Counted from the first letter of the stretch, positions 48,323 to 59,056 are shown. The stretch is 64,000 nt of DNA from Stutzerimonas frequens (GCF_024448335.1 NZ_JAMOHM010000004.1:310001-374000), one strand, 5' to 3'. Numbers and translations are program-made. The notes: a model not told the origin generated them from the sequence alone.

Positions 48323-50353
48323 TCAGACGCGGAAGGCGGCGATCAGCTGCTGCAGCTGGCCGACCAGCTGGCTCAGTTCGCGGCTCGCCTGCTCGGTATG
48401 CCCGGCGCCTTCGGCGGTTCGCTGCCCGGCCTCGTTGATGGCGACGATGTTGCGATCGATGTCATGCGCCACCGCCGTCTGCTGCTCGGCAGCCGCGGCG
48501 ATCTGCTGGTTCTGATCGACGATCAGCCCCACCGCGCCAAGGATATTCTCCAGCGCCTGCTCCACCTGTGCCGACTGCCCGACCGTTTCCTCGGCCAGGG
48601 CATGACTGGCATGCATGGTCTTCACCGCCGCACCGACGCCGTTCTGCAGGCGCGAGATCATCTGCTCGATTTCTGCGGTGGACTTCTGCGTGCGTTGCGC
48701 CAGGCCACGCACCTCGTCGGCGACCACGGCGAACCCGCGGCCCTGCTCGCCGGCCCGCGCCGCTTCGATCGCGGCATTGAGGGCCAGCAGGTTGGTCTGT
48801 TCGGCGATCGCCTTGATCACGTCAAGGACCTGGCTGATCGCCTTGCTGTCGCCAGCCAGCTGGTTGATCACCTCTACCGATTGTTCGATCTCACTGGCCA
48901 ACCGCTGGATGCCGCCGACCTGCGCGACCACCAGGGAACGGCCGCTGACGGTTTCCTCGTTAACGCTCTGCGCGCTGCCGACTGCGGCCTCGGCGCTGGT
49001 GGCGACCGCCTGGGCGGTGGCCGACATCTCGTTCATCGCGGTGGCCACCTGTTCGATCTGGCCACGCTGTTCGGATACCGTCTGGTTGCTCTCGCCGGAT
49101 ACGCTCTCCACCCGCCCGGCCTGGCGCTCCACCTCGGCAACGGTATGGCCGACGCGCTCGATCAGTTCACGGATCTGCGCCACTGTAGTGTTGAACACCT
49201 GGCCCAGCTCGCCGAGCTCATCGCGGCTCTGTACCTGATAGCGCGCGGTCATGTCGCCGGCGGCGACCTTGTCCATGATCCTGCCGAGACTGTGCAACGA
49301 GGCGCGCGTCGAAGCGTAGAAGCCGGCATACAGGTAGGCCACCAGACACAACACCACCGCCAGGGCCGAGAGCAGCAGCGTCATCAGCAGGCGCTTCTGT
49401 TCCAACCGTTCGGCGAGTTCCACATCGAGAAATGTCAGGATGGCGTCGTTCAGCTCGTAGGTCTTGGCCATCTCGGCGCTGATGCGCTCGTAGAACTGTT
49501 CCCATGGCTGGTCCAGCGCGTCGGCCATGATCACCTCGTCCTGCAGGATGTCGCTGCTCGCCTGCAGGGACTCGCGGCTGGCCGTAGCGAAAGCGTCGAG
49601 CCGGGCTCGCGCGGCCTGGCTCGCGCCGAGAGCGTCCTGCAACTGTGCGGCGTACTGCGCCTGCTGCTTTTCCAGTTCCAGCACGAGGTTGTCCAGCGTA
49701 TTGCTGGCATCGGAGTTCAGGTAGCCCTGGCCGAAGGTGTAGGAGCCCACCGCACGTCCTTCGCCGAGCGATGCGCTGATGGCCGGGGTTACCGTGGTCA
49801 GCAGCTCGGCCAGCTGACGCACCTCACGCTCGAGATCCTGGCTGAGGCCGGACTGACCGGCGACGAGCTTGATCATCACCTGCGACTGACCCAGCAGCGT
49901 CTCGGCCATGGCCGCCTTGGACTGCAGCGATTGCTCGGCCTGGGCAGCCCGCAGACCAGCCACCAGTTCGTCGCGCCGGGCATTGAATTCGGCCACTTGC
50001 TCGGGCGCATCGCCAACAGGGGCCAGCGCCTGCAGCTGCGCCGTCAGCTCGCTTTCGACACGGTTCAGACGCGTCTGCAACGCCTCGACATTGCCGGTCT
50101 GGCCGATGATCGACTCGATGTGCACGAGGTCTTTCCAATCCTCCATGCTGCGCCGCACCTGCAGTGTCGAGCCGAGCAGCTCGAGACTCTGCAACTCGTT
50201 GCGGGTACCGACATACGCTCGGTACGAATCGCGCACCAGGTAGTAGTTGCTCAGCAGCATGGGAACGAAGAACAAGACGCTGACCAGGCTGAACTTCATG
50301 CCGAAGCTCAGGCGGTTCATGAACGCGATGGCGGGATACAACAGGCTATTCAC
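48323..50353 (-). CDS. Methyl-accepting chemotaxis protein
   Basis: 676 residues. TM1 near 15-35, a large periplasmic helical domain (about 40-320) with no recognised ligand class, TM2 near 325-345, HAMP and MCP signalling domain with tip [21 protein letters not shown] prefer the GTG at 50353, which has GGGAGA upstream. Another GTG at 50389 is in frame. A sigma-28-like promoter lies about 95 bp upstream. Its ligand is unknown. Confidence 0.88.
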   Translation of the reverse strand: MNSLLYPAIAFMNRLSFGMKFSLVSVLFFVPMLLSNYYLVRDSYRAYVGTRNELQSLELLGSTLQVRRSMEDWKDLVHIESIIGQTGNVEALQTRLNRVESELTAQLQALAPVGDAPEQVAEFNARRDELVAGLRAAQAEQSLQSKAAMAETLLGQSQVMIKLVAGQSGLSQDLEREVRQLAELLTTVTPAISASLGEGRAVGSYTFGQGYLNSDASNTLDNLVLELEKQQAQYAAQLQDALGASQAARARLDAFATASRESLQASSDILQDEVIMADALDQPWEQFYERISAEMAKTYELNDAILTFLDVELAERLEQKRLLMTLLLSALAVVLCLVAYLYAGFYASTRASLHSLGRIMDKVAAGDMTARYQVQSRDELGELGQVFNTTVAQIRELIERVGHTVAEVERQAGRVESVSGESNQTVSEQRGQIEQVATAMNEMSATAQAVATSAEAAVGSAQSVNEETVSGRSLVVAQVGGIQRLASEIEQSVEVINQLAGDSKAISQVLDVIKAIAEQTNLLALNAAIEAARAGEQGRGFAVVADEVRGLAQRTQKSTAEIEQMISRLQNGVGAAVKTMHASHALAEETVGQSAQVEQALENILGAVGLIVDQNQQIAAAAEQQTAVAHDIDRNIVAINEAGQRTAEGAGHTEQASRELSQLVGQLQQLIAAFRV

Positions 50354-50447
50354 ACGACGTCTCCCAATTTTATTGGTATTGGCTTGCACGCAATTGCAAC
50401 GCGCAGCAGGGCTCGTCAGAGAGTGGCATCTGCCCGGGTTATACGGG

Positions 50448-50474
50448 ATATCGGTAGGGGCTTTTGTAACTTAA
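50448..50474 (-). promoter_or_regulatory. Sigma-28 (FliA)-type promoter for the second chemoreceptor
   Basis: Minus strand TTAAGTTA-N11-ACCGATAT against consensus TAAAGTTT-N11-GCCGATAA: exact spacing, 12 of 16 positions matched. It fits late flagellar expression of the chemoreceptor at 48323-50353. Nothing else was recognised in the 266-bp gap to ampE. Confidence 0.6.
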
Positions 50475-50619
50475 GGTAATGGCCAAATCATGGCCAGCAG
50501 TTCTGTATTGGATAGGCACCCGGCGAGGCGTCTGGCTCAAGGGTTCCAGCGATTCGACAGGCAAACCTCATACAGCGGCGTTATGGAGGTCCATCAGCGC
50601 CGCCGCTGGCGGATAAGGC

Positions 50620-51456
50620 TCAGACAAGGATCGTCCAGACCGCGATCACCGCGTACCAGAACACGCGTGTGCGCACCAGCAACGCCGCGATCCCGTCGAG
50701 CCGCGCGATGCCCGCCTCACCCTCGGTCGCAGGCGGCAGATCGGCGGCCAGCGGACCGGCATCGGCCAGCAGGCGCCGGGCCGACACATCCCAGCTCAAC
50801 AGCTCATGCAGCAGCGCCCGGTTGACCGCAACGAAGTTGCCGACCAGGGCGAAACTGCCGAGCAATACGCGTACCGGCAACCAGTCGAAGGCATGCCGCA
50901 GCTGCTCGGCCCGCTCGCGCAGCCCTTCGAGTTCGGCGTGCTCGGCGCACAGCGCCAGCAGCCGATAGGCCAGTGCCGCCATCGGCCCGAGCAGCAGGTA
51001 CCAGAAGATCACCGCAAAGAAACCCTCGTAGCTGCGCCACAGCAGCCAGGTTTGTACTGCCGATAACAGGCTCGGCGGGTCCTGCGCTTGCAGGCCGGCG
51101 TCACGCTCCGCCGCCAGCGCAGCGGCCTCCTCATCACCACGACGCCAGGCATCGCGGAACGCGCCGAGTTCAGCCTTGGCATGGCCGCGGCCGAGGCTGT
51201 AGAGCAGCACCAGCAAGTGCAGTGGCAGGCTCAACCAGCCGTAGGCCAATGGTTCCAGTGCGACCAACAGCAGGCCAAGCAGCAGCACGGGAATCAATAC
51301 CAGCAAGGCCAGCGCCAGCCAGGGAGCGCCGCGCAAGCGCGGGCTGGCCTCGGCCTGGCGCAGGCGCGCCAGCCAGGGGCGGTCGTACTGCAGCCGTGGT
51401 CGCCAATCGGAGAATTTCTCCACCAGCAGCACGAGCAGAATCACCAGAAAGCTCAT
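50620..51456 (-). CDS. ampE: AmpE, regulatory signalling modulator
   Basis: 278 residues with four to five hydrophobic segments, an inner-membrane protein. Starts MSFLVILLVLLVEKFSDWRP and has WLLWRSYEGFFAVIFWYLLLG, matching AmpE of the AmpC beta-lactamase regulatory system. Lies 15 bp after ampD on the same strand, the usual ampDE operon. Confidence 0.93.
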   Translation of the reverse strand: MSFLVILLVLLVEKFSDWRPRLQYDRPWLARLRQAEASPRLRGAPWLALALLVLIPVLLLGLLLVALEPLAYGWLSLPLHLLVLLYSLGRGHAKAELGAFRDAWRRGDEEAAALAAERDAGLQAQDPPSLLSAVQTWLLWRSYEGFFAVIFWYLLLGPMAALAYRLLALCAEHAELEGLRERAEQLRHAFDWLPVRVLLGSFALVGNFVAVNRALLHELLSWDVSARRLLADAGPLAADLPPATEGEAGIARLDGIAALLVRTRVFWYAVIAVWTILV

Positions 51457-51471
51457 CGCCGTTTCCTTTCG

Positions 51472-52023
51472 TCAGCAGGTAATTGAGGCGGCACGCAAGC
51501 GCTGCCAGTCGAAGGCCGGTCCGGGATCGGTCTTGCGCCCCGGCGCGATGTCGCTGTGGCCGCAAACCCGCTCGGGGGTAATCGCTGGAAACGCGCTTTG
51601 CAGTGCCCGGCACAATCCGATCAGCGCCTGGTATTGCGCCTCGCTGAACGGCTGGTCGTCGGTCCCCTCCAGCTCGATGCCGATGGAGAAATCGTTGCAG
51701 CCCTCGCGACCGTCGAAGCAGGCCACCCCGGCATGCCAGGCCCGGTCCAGACAGGAGACGAACTGGGTAATCGAGCCATCACGCTCGATGAGAAAATGTG
51801 CCGAGACCTGCAGTTCGGCGATTTCCTCGAAGAAGGGGTGTTCGTCGCGCTGTAGGCAGTTCTGGAAGAACTTTTGGACCCTGCCGGTACCGAACTGGCC
51901 TGGCGGCAGGCTGATGTTGTGGATCACCAGCAGCGAAATCTCGCCGGCTGGCCGCTGGTTGAAGTTGGGTGACGGGCAATGGTGGACGCCATGGCACCAG
52001 CCGGTGGCGGTATCCAGATGCAT
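51472..52023 (-). CDS. ampD: AmpD, N-acetyl-anhydromuramyl-L-alanine amidase
   Basis: 183 residues, cytosolic zinc amidase that recycles peptidoglycan fragments by removing the peptide from anhydro-MurNAc. Zinc-site motifs LVIHNISLPP, WHAGVACFDGREGCNDFSIGIELEG and VCGHSDIAPGRKTDPG are present. Loss of AmpD raises AmpC beta-lactamase in relatives. First gene of ampD-ampE. Starts 2-3 residues from the family N-terminus. Confidence 0.95.
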   Translation of the reverse strand: MHLDTATGWCHGVHHCPSPNFNQRPAGEISLLVIHNISLPPGQFGTGRVQKFFQNCLQRDEHPFFEEIAELQVSAHFLIERDGSITQFVSCLDRAWHAGVACFDGREGCNDFSIGIELEGTDDQPFSEAQYQALIGLCRALQSAFPAITPERVCGHSDIAPGRKTDPGPAFDWQRLRAASITC

Positions 52024-52125
52024 CGTGAAGGTCCATGCTGACGGCAGGTCCGCAGGCTAGCGCTTGCGAGACAGGCGCTGCAAGCGCTGCCGCTGTCACC
52101 GGCATTCGCCGTTACAAACCATTCG

Positions 52126-52854
52126 TTACCCGGCCGTACCGCCCAGGCGCCGTGCCGCGGCTTTCTCTTCGCGACGGGAGGCAAGGCGGTCGGCCAGCCG
52201 TGTCGGTTCCGGCAGGCGGTAGCGGGTCACGTAGCGCATGACCAGCTCCGGTGCCGTGGCGATGCTGATCCGGTTGCCCGGCGAGACGATCAATGGGCGC
52301 ACCTTGTCCTTGCTGCGCAGCACACAGCCAATCACCTCGCCGGTCTTCTTGTCGCGCAGCGCTACCCGGGCGCCGCGCTGCAGGTCGAGTTCGTGGTGTT
52401 CACCGGTGAGCAGCTTCTTCGCTACACCGATGGTCGGCAGCCCGGTTACCACGCCCAGGTGAGCAGCGATGCCCAGGCGCCGCGGATGGGCGATACCGTG
52501 CCCGTCGGAGAAGATCAGGTCGGGAACCGCCGGCAGCTCAGCCAACGCCTGCAGCACCGCCGGCAACTCGCGGAACGACAGCAGGCCGGGCACATAGGGC
52601 ATGTTGGTCGGGATTCGCGCCAGGCTGCTGCCGACCAGCTCCAGTGTCTCGGCATCCAGCAGCACCGCCGCCGCCCGGGTGATGCTGCCGCCGTCCTCGA
52701 AGCCGACATCCACCCCGGCGATCAGGCGCAGCGCTGGGAAATCGTCCTGCAGCCGCACCTGCGCGGCCAGCGTCAGTTGCAGCGCTCGCGCCGCGGCCGG
52801 GCTGCCGTCCCAATCGCCAAAAGGATTCGCTGGAAAGTGGCTGGATTCGTTCAT
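52126..52854 (-). CDS. nfi: Endonuclease V
   Basis: 242 residues. Cuts DNA beside deaminated bases such as hypoxanthine. Active-site aspartates in [11 protein letters not shown] and [13 protein letters not shown], and the [11 protein letters not shown] wedge motif are seen. ATG at 52854 has GGAG upstream. In-frame starts at 52866 and 52938 are possible. Single gene here. Confidence 0.93.
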   Translation of the reverse strand: MNESSHFPANPFGDWDGSPAAARALQLTLAAQVRLQDDFPALRLIAGVDVGFEDGGSITRAAAVLLDAETLELVGSSLARIPTNMPYVPGLLSFRELPAVLQALAELPAVPDLIFSDGHGIAHPRRLGIAAHLGVVTGLPTIGVAKKLLTGEHHELDLQRGARVALRDKKTGEVIGCVLRSKDKVRPLIVSPGNRISIATAPELVMRYVTRYRLPEPTRLADRLASRREEKAAARRLGGTAG

Positions 52855-53013
52855 GCATGGCTCCATCGGTTTCTGCGTTTCGACGTGCTGTCGAACCCGG
52901 GGTTCAGCCGTCTCGACTCTTCGAGGGCTGGACAACACGGCACAAAACTAGGACGCTCCAGCCGCAAGACGGCAGTTTCGCCTTGTTCAGCCGCAACAAT
53001 AATTAGAACGCTC

Positions 53014-54003
53014 ATGCCCAACCTCGCCTCGATACAGCACATCAGCATACTGGCCACCGAAGGGGTTTTCGCCTCGACGCTCATGCAGGCCAAGGACTTC
53101 TTTCACATGGCCAGCCTGCGCTACGGCCGACAGCTCGGGATGGATCTGACGCCGGCGTTCGAAACTCGCCTGGTCAGCCCCGGCGGCCAGGCGGTGAGCA
53201 CGTTCAGCGGAACCTCCATCGCGGTGGATGCCGCGCTGGACGCTGCCGACATGGTCATTCTGCCGGCGTTCTGGGGCGACTTCGACGCGCTCTGCGCACG
53301 GTACCCCGAAGTTGCGCCCTGGTTACGCGAACGGCACGCCGCCGGCGCAGTTATCTGCGGTGAAGCCACAGGGGCGTTCTGGATGGCTCAGGCGGGACTG
53401 CTGGATGGCCGGGAAGCGACCACCCATTGGCGCTTCGCAAACGAGTTCGTCGAGCGGTTTCCGGACGTACAGTTCAGCGCCGACAAGCATCTGACCGACA
53501 GCGACAACCTGTACTGCGCCGGTGGCACGACATCGGCCTGCGACCTCTACATGTATCTGGTGGAACGCTTCTGCGGTGCGCAGGTGGCGCAGGGCATGGC
53601 GCGTGATGTGCTGTTCGAGTTGCAGCGTAGCTACAGCCCCGGCCGGCTGGGCTTCGGCGGGCAGAAACTGCATCTGGATACCCGCATCCTGCAGATCCAG
53701 GAATGGCTGGAGACCAACTACGCGGAGAAATTTCGCTTCGAAGACGTGGCCCGCCAGCACGGCATGAGCATTCGCAACTTCATGCGGCGCTTTCAGGCCG
53801 CCACCGGCGACAAGCCGCTGCATTACCTGCAACGCCTGCGCATCGAGACGGCCAAGAGCCTGCTCGCCACAACCGGCAAGAGCATCAAGACGATCAGCTA
53901 TGAAGTGGGCTACGACGATGCCAGCTTCTTCGCCCGGCTGTTCCGCCAGCACACGGAGCTATCGCCGAACCACTATCGGCAGAAGTACCGGCCGGCATCC
54001 TAG
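53014..54003 (+). CDS. GlxA-type regulator (DJ-1/PfpI plus AraC HTH)
   Basis: 329 residues. N-terminal DJ-1/PfpI-like domain (about 5-190), where the nucleophile position reads VICGEATGAFWMA, then an AraC HTH (about 220-325) ending FRQHTELSPNHYRQKYR. Same architecture as the regulator at 23388 but a different sequence. The upstream frame is open to 52393 across the nfi gene and is not coding. No adjacent target. Confidence 0.87.
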   Translation: MPNLASIQHISILATEGVFASTLMQAKDFFHMASLRYGRQLGMDLTPAFETRLVSPGGQAVSTFSGTSIAVDAALDAADMVILPAFWGDFDALCARYPEVAPWLRERHAAGAVICGEATGAFWMAQAGLLDGREATTHWRFANEFVERFPDVQFSADKHLTDSDNLYCAGGTTSACDLYMYLVERFCGAQVAQGMARDVLFELQRSYSPGRLGFGGQKLHLDTRILQIQEWLETNYAEKFRFEDVARQHGMSIRNFMRRFQAATGDKPLHYLQRLRIETAKSLLATTGKSIKTISYEVGYDDASFFARLFRQHTELSPNHYRQKYRPAS

Positions 54004-54110
54004 GGCAAACAGGGAAACAGCCATGGCGTGCTGAAGCGGGCAGCCGACTGCAGCGCGCGGCCTGGCAGGGAGACCGCTCCGACAACAGCGCAGTAATCGT
54101 GCGGGCGCCA

Positions 54111-54141
54111 CCGGCCGCGAAGAACGGGTCTTCGCGACCGG
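54111..54141. terminator. Bidirectional terminator-like hairpin
   Basis: Stem of 12 pairs with one mismatch (CCGG plus CGCGAAGA on the left arm) around a 5-base loop, in the 145-bp gap between the convergent GlxA-type and zapE genes. Confidence 0.6.
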
Positions 54142-54148
54142 TTCACGG

Positions 54149-55243
54149 TCAGGGCTTGTGCGGACGCGCCAGATACTCGTGGGACTGCATCTCCAGCAGC
54201 CGGCTCAGGGTGCGCTGGAATTCGAACTCCAGGCGGCCGCCGGTGTAGAGATCCTTCAGTTCCACTTCGGCGGAAATGATGAGCTTGACGTTGCGGTCGT
54301 AGAACTCGTCCACCAGGTTGATGAAGCGACGCGCCATGTCATCCTTGGCGACGTTCATCTGCTCGACGTTGGCCAGCAGGATGGCGCCGAAGATCTTGCC
54401 CAGCTCGATGTAGTCGTTCTGGCTGCGCGGTCCGTCGCAGAGCTCGCGGAACTCGAACCAGGCCACGTCGTTGCCGGTCTTCACCGCGCGGATTTCACGG
54501 TTTTCGATCATCAGTGCGTCGTTGTTCACGACCCGGCAGTTCTCCGGCAGCAGGCTCTTGAAGCTGCGTTCCAGGCTCTGTTCGGCCTCGGCATCGAGGG
54601 GGAAGTGGAACAGCTCGGCCTGCTCCAGCGCACGCAGGCGGTAGTCGATGCCGCTGTCGACGTTGACGATCTCGGTGTGCTTCTTCAGCAGGTCGATCGC
54701 CGGCAGGAAGCGCGCGCGCTGCAGACCGTCCTTGTACAGGCCGTCCGGCACGATGTTGGACGTCGCCACCAGGCTCACGCCGTTCTTGAACAGCTCGTCG
54801 AGCAGCGTGGCGAGGATCATCGCGTCGGTGATATCGGAGACGAAGAACTCGTCGAAGCAGATCACCCGGGCCTCGTCGGCGAAGCGCTTGCCGATGATGG
54901 TCAGCGGGTTCTTCTCGCCCTTGAGGGTCTTCATTTCCTCGTGCACGCGTTTCATGAAGCGGTGGAAGTGCGTGCGCATCTTCTGCTCGAAGGGCAGCGC
55001 GTCGAAGAAGGTATCCACCAGGTAGGTCTTGCCGCGGCCGACGCCGCCCCAGAAGTAGATGCCCTTGATGGGGCCCTGCTGCTTCTTGCCGAACAGCTTG
55101 CCGAGCAGGCCGCTCTTGTTGCGATCGTCGGCGACCAGGTCGTCGTACAGACGCTGCAGGTGACGCACCGCGTTTTCCTGGGCGGCATCGTGGAAGAAGT
55201 CAGGACGTTTCAGGTCGGCCTGATAGCGCTCAAGAGGAGTCAT
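54149..55243 (-). CDS. zapE: ZapE, cell-division ATPase (AFG1-like)
   Basis: 364 residues, AAA+ family. Walker A GGVGRGKTYL, Walker B VICFDEFFV and LYTGGRLEFEF near the C-terminus are family marks. Z-ring associated during division under stress in E. coli. The ATG at 55243 follows GAGG. The longer in-frame reading to 55321 is not needed. Lies 163 bp behind trpS on the same strand. Confidence 0.94.
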   Translation of the reverse strand: MTPLERYQADLKRPDFFHDAAQENAVRHLQRLYDDLVADDRNKSGLLGKLFGKKQQGPIKGIYFWGGVGRGKTYLVDTFFDALPFEQKMRTHFHRFMKRVHEEMKTLKGEKNPLTIIGKRFADEARVICFDEFFVSDITDAMILATLLDELFKNGVSLVATSNIVPDGLYKDGLQRARFLPAIDLLKKHTEIVNVDSGIDYRLRALEQAELFHFPLDAEAEQSLERSFKSLLPENCRVVNNDALMIENREIRAVKTGNDVAWFEFRELCDGPRSQNDYIELGKIFGAILLANVEQMNVAKDDMARRFINLVDEFYDRNVKLIISAEVELKDLYTGGRLEFEFQRTLSRLLEMQSHEYLARPHKP

Positions 55244-55406
55244 GGCGGAGTCTGGGTAGTGAAACGGGGCCGACACTTTAGCGGCGCCCTCGGTGGTTGG
55301 CAATTTACTCAGGTCGTTCAAGCGTCAGCCCTCCTGGGACAGCCGTACTTGGAAATCACCGCGTCGCCGAGCGCACCCATCGGCTGCGCCCGGCCTGCCA
55401 GCAGCG

Positions 55407-56765
55407 TTACTCGACAAGCGTGGCCAGCGCCTCGCGCACCCGCAACATGGCGGCGTCGAGCGCTTCGGCGCTCTCGTAGTGCGGGCTGTCGGCGATGCAT
55501 TCGTCGTCCAGCCACAGGGTGAATTGATCGCCTTCGTCCTCGCGAAGTTCCAGGGCGTCGGGCCCGCCGGCGATCAGGCGCTGGGTCAGGCTGCCGATGG
55601 CCTTCGGATTGCTCAGCGGGCGGGACAGCAGCAGTTCCTCGCCGTCGGCGGCGAAGAAGCGGAAACGGAAGGCGCCATCGGCCTCGCGGAAGCTGGCAAA
55701 ACGAGCGGTCTTGCTGGACTTCTTCTTGGTCGGCGCCGCGCTTTTCACTTCGCTGCTGAAGTTGCGCAGCCCCACCGCCTCGCGCAACTCGCCGAGGAAT
55801 GGTGTGGCAATCCGGCGTGCCTTGGCCGCTCCCGCCTGCAGAATGTCTTCCAGCTCGGCCGGCTTGGCGATGAGCTGGTGATACAGCTCGCGCGCCTGGC
55901 CCAGTTCGTTGTCGAGCAGCTCGAACAGACGTTGCTTGGCATCGCCCCAGGCCAGGCCATCGAGCAGCTCCTGGCGGAAGTCAGCCTGCTGCTGCGCGGT
56001 GGCAAAGGCCTGGTAAAGCGTGAACAGGTGGGAGTTGTCCGGATCCTTCGGTTCGCCCGGCAGGCGCGAGTCGGTGACGATGCGTGCGATCGCTGCCTTC
56101 AGCTCCTTGGCACTGCCAAACAGCGGGATGGTGTTGTCGTAACTCTTGGACATCTTGCGCCCATCGAGCCCGGGCAGCGTGGCGACGCTCTCCTCGATCA
56201 CCGCTTCGGGCAGGGTGAAGAACTCGCGGCCGTTGCCGAACAGATGATTGAAGCGCTGGGCAATGTCACGGGCCATTTCCACATGCTGGATCTGGTCGCG
56301 CCCCACCGGCACCTTGTGCGCGTTGAACATCAGGATGTCCGCCGCCATCAGCACCGGATAGCTGTACAGGCCCATGGTGACTCCGGCATCCGGGTCTTCG
56401 CCGTTCTCCACGTTCTTGTCCACCGACGCCTTGTAGGCATGGGCGCGGTTGAGCAGGCCCTTGGCGGTGACGCAGGTCAGCAGCCAGGTCAGTTCGGGAA
56501 TCTCAGGCACATCCGACTGGCGGTAGAAGGTCACGCGCTCGGCATCAAGGCCGCAGGCCAGCCAGGTCGCGGCGATTTCCAGACGCGAGCGCTGGATGCG
56601 TAGCGGATCGTCGCACTTGATCAGCGCATGGTAGTCCGCGAGGAAGTAGAACGAATCGGCGGCCGCGTCGCGGCTGGCGAGGATGGCCGGGCGGATCGCT
56701 CCGGCGTAGTTGCCCAGATGCGGCGTACCGGTAGTGGTGATACCGGTCAGGATGCGGGTAGTCAT
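55407..56765 (-). CDS. trpS: Tryptophanyl-tRNA synthetase, long form
   Basis: 452 residues, class I synthetase. HIGH-type TPHLGNYAG and KMSKS in [12 protein letters not shown]. The catalytic part ends near 335. A Lys/Ser linker ([15 protein letters not shown]) and a C-terminal extension of about 110 residues follow, absent from E. coli TrpS (334 aa) but known in Pseudomonas. The ATG at 56765 is preferred to 56810. It lies 51 bp behind the alpha/beta hydrolase gene on the same strand. Confidence 0.96.
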   Translation of the reverse strand: MTTRILTGITTTGTPHLGNYAGAIRPAILASRDAAADSFYFLADYHALIKCDDPLRIQRSRLEIAATWLACGLDAERVTFYRQSDVPEIPELTWLLTCVTAKGLLNRAHAYKASVDKNVENGEDPDAGVTMGLYSYPVLMAADILMFNAHKVPVGRDQIQHVEMARDIAQRFNHLFGNGREFFTLPEAVIEESVATLPGLDGRKMSKSYDNTIPLFGSAKELKAAIARIVTDSRLPGEPKDPDNSHLFTLYQAFATAQQQADFRQELLDGLAWGDAKQRLFELLDNELGQARELYHQLIAKPAELEDILQAGAAKARRIATPFLGELREAVGLRNFSSEVKSAAPTKKKSSKTARFASFREADGAFRFRFFAADGEELLLSRPLSNPKAIGSLTQRLIAGGPDALELREDEGDQFTLWLDDECIADSPHYESAEALDAAMLRVREALATLVE

Positions 56766-56816
56766 GCAGTCATTCTCGAATCGTTGCAGCGCGACGGAGG
56801 GGATTGGCACGCAGCA

Positions 56817-57443
56817 TCAAAGCCGCGGGACGACCAGTTCCTTCAGCTCCACCAGCTTGCCGTGAAAAAAGTGGCCGCATTCTGCCACTTTCAGCAGCTC
56901 GTGGGGGTGCTGCAGCTGCGCAGAAAAGGCATACACGGACTCGGCATCGATCACCTCGTCCTGCTCCGGCTGGATGATCGTCAGCTGGCAATCTTCAGCC
57001 AACGACAGCGCCGCAAGACGCGACACCGCCGGAGCCACCATCATCAACCGCTGCACCGTCACGCCCTCGGCGTTCAATCGGCCGGCGAGATTGCCGGCAA
57101 CGAACCCACCGAAGGAGAACCCCAGCAGCATCAGCGGCAGCTCGGGGTTCTGCTGGCGCAGCCAGCGCAGCGCGGCCTCGGCATCATCCACCTCACCCTC
57201 GACCATGTCATGCGCGCCGGCACTGCCGCCGACGCCCCGGTAATTGAAGCGCAGCGTGCTATAGCCGGCATCCCGCGCGGTGCGCTGCAGAGTCGAGACC
57301 ACCTTGTTCAGCATGGTGCCGCCCTTGACCGGGTTCGGATGGCAGATCAGCGCCAGGCCGCGGGCCTGCGGCTGATCGAAATACAGCGCTTCCAGCACCC
57401 CGCAGGGGCCGTCGATAGACAGGGGCTCTTCGCGTTTCAACAA
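56817..57443 (-). CDS. Alpha/beta hydrolase
   Basis: 208 residues. Nucleophile elbow GFSFGG, oxyanion-type HPNPVKGGTMLNKVV, and catalytic histidine in CGHFFHG. Resembles small acyl or carboxyl esterases of the YcfP/PA4440 sort. It is first in the strand block hydrolase-trpS-zapE, the PA4440-4438 order as I recall it. Substrate unknown. Confidence 0.87.
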   Translation of the reverse strand: MLKREEPLSIDGPCGVLEALYFDQPQARGLALICHPNPVKGGTMLNKVVSTLQRTARDAGYSTLRFNYRGVGGSAGAHDMVEGEVDDAEAALRWLRQQNPELPLMLLGFSFGGFVAGNLAGRLNAEGVTVQRLMMVAPAVSRLAALSLAEDCQLTIIQPEQDEVIDAESVYAFSAQLQHPHELLKVAECGHFFHGKLVELKELVVPRL

Positions 57444-57581
57444 AACAGGAACTCCGTGACCTTGGGACGAGTCGACTCGTCTTGCTAACTAGCTGCCGAT
57501 AACCGCCGCCTCGCGTTGCGGTATACAGAGCAGGTACGAGACGTTAACGTAAGCACAGCCGTTTATATAGAGGAAGGACTC

Positions 57582-58010
57582 GTGGAACAGACCCTCGCGA
57601 CCTGGTTGCTCCCGATCGTCGGCCTGATCGCCGGCATCGCCATCGGTTATCTGGTGGCGCGCAGCAGCGCACCCAACCGCACACAGCGTCAGGTCGACGA
57701 CCTGCAAGAGCGCTTCGACACCTATCAGAGCGAAGTGGTCACCCACTTCAACACCACTGCCAGCCTGCTGCGCAAGCTCACCCAGAACTACCAGGACATC
57801 CAGGAACACCTGTCCGACGGCGCCAACCGCCTGGCCCTCGACGAGCCGACCCGCCAGCGCCTGATGGCCGCGCTGCACGAGGAGAACCATGGTTCGCGCG
57901 AGCGGCTGTCCTCACCGGCCTTCACCGAACCGCCGAAGGACTATGCCCCCAAAGGCGACGATACCCCTGGCACTCTGCACGAAAACTTCGGCCTTAAGAG
58001 CCGTCACTGA
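57582..58010 (+). CDS. zapG: ZapG (YhcB/DUF1043) division-associated membrane protein
   Basis: 142 residues. One N-terminal transmembrane helix (LLPIVGLIAGIAIGYLVA), then a coiled coil (about 30-110) and a short low-complexity tail. YhcB of E. coli links cell envelope growth and division. GTG start at 57582 follows AGGAAGG. Divergent from the hydrolase gene. A perfect 10-bp-stem hairpin follows the stop. Confidence 0.9.
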   Translation: MEQTLATWLLPIVGLIAGIAIGYLVARSSAPNRTQRQVDDLQERFDTYQSEVVTHFNTTASLLRKLTQNYQDIQEHLSDGANRLALDEPTRQRLMAALHEENHGSRERLSSPAFTEPPKDYAPKGDDTPGTLHENFGLKSRH

Positions 58011-58017
58011 TCCATCG

Positions 58018-58040
58018 CCTGGCGCAGCCGCTGCGCCAGG
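58018..58040. terminator. Bidirectional terminator hairpin
   Basis: CCTGGCGCAG and its perfect complement with a 3-base loop, followed on the plus strand by CTCTCCCC, between the convergent zapG and nadC genes. Confidence 0.7.
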
Positions 58041-58051
58041 CTCTCCCCCTC

Positions 58052-58900
58052 TTACTGACGCAAGCGCATCGACAGGTCCACCGCCTGTATATGCTTGGTC
58101 AGCGCGCCGATCGAGATGTAGTCGACGCCCGTCTCCGCAACACTGCGCAACGTGTCGTCACTGATGCCGCCCGATGCCTCGAGCTTGGCCCGGCCCGCCG
58201 TGATCGCCACAGCCGTGCGCATGTCATCGAGCGTCAGCTCGTCGAGCATGACGATATCCGCGCCCGCATCCAGCGCCTGCTCGAGCTCTTCGAGGCTTTC
58301 CACTTCGATCTCCACCGGCTTGCCCGGCGCGATGCGATGCGCAGCGGCCACCGCTTCGGCGATCCCGCCACAGGCAGCAATGTGGTTTTCCTTGATCAGA
58401 AAGGCGTCGTACAGGCCGATCCGGTGGTTGTGGCAGCCGCCGCAGGTAACCGCGTACTTCTGCGCCAGGCGCAGCCCCGGAATGGTCTTGCGCGTATCCA
58501 GCAAGCGAACGCCGGTGCCCTCGACCATGTCGGCGTAGTGCCGGCAACGGCTGGCCACCCCAGAGAGCATCTGCAGAAAGTTCAGCGCGCTACGCTCGCC
58601 GGTCAGCAGCGCCCGTGCCGGCCCTTCGAGGTGGAAAAGGACCTTATCCGCCCCCACCCTGTCCCCGTCGGCAACCTGCCAGTGGACCGCGACACGCGGG
58701 TCCACCTGACGGAACACGGCATCGACCCAGGCGGTTCCGCTGATCACCGCATCCTCGCGGGTTATCACCGAGGCATGAGCCAGGCGCTCAGCAGGGATCA
58801 ACTGGGCAGTAATGTCACCACTGCCGACATCTTCGGCGAGCGCGCGGCGTGCGTTGGCGTCGATTTCCGCCGACAGATCGGCAAGCGTGAGATTGGGCAT
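58052..58900 (-). CDS. nadC: Quinolinate phosphoribosyltransferase (decarboxylating)
   Basis: 282 residues. Makes nicotinate mononucleotide from quinolinate and PRPP in NAD synthesis. Family motifs [53 protein letters not shown] and the C-terminal [13 protein letters not shown] are complete. A perfect TATAAT lies 24 bp upstream of the start on its strand. It converges on zapG. Confidence 0.97.
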   Translation of the reverse strand: MPNLTLADLSAEIDANARRALAEDVGSGDITAQLIPAERLAHASVITREDAVISGTAWVDAVFRQVDPRVAVHWQVADGDRVGADKVLFHLEGPARALLTGERSALNFLQMLSGVASRCRHYADMVEGTGVRLLDTRKTIPGLRLAQKYAVTCGGCHNHRIGLYDAFLIKENHIAACGGIAEAVAAAHRIAPGKPVEIEVESLEELEQALDAGADIVMLDELTLDDMRTAVAITAGRAKLEASGGISDDTLRSVAETGVDYISIGALTKHIQAVDLSMRLRQ

Positions 58901-58923
58901 GACGGGCTCCTCTGAATTGCCGG

Positions 58924-58929
58924 ATTATA
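58924..58929 (-). promoter_or_regulatory. -10 element of nadC
   Basis: Minus-strand TATAAT (plus ATTATA), 24 bp upstream of the nadC start codon. No good -35 hexamer was found at 16-18 bp. Confidence 0.45.
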
Positions 58930-59056
58930 AAGACTCGGACCGCTGCACAGCGACAAGCGCACCCTCGATGACCGCCCCTCATCGAGCTTTCCTTACCTCC
59001 TGGCGGAAAAGCCGCGAGTATCTGTGAGCCAGATCATGTCCAACAAAATACCGGCC

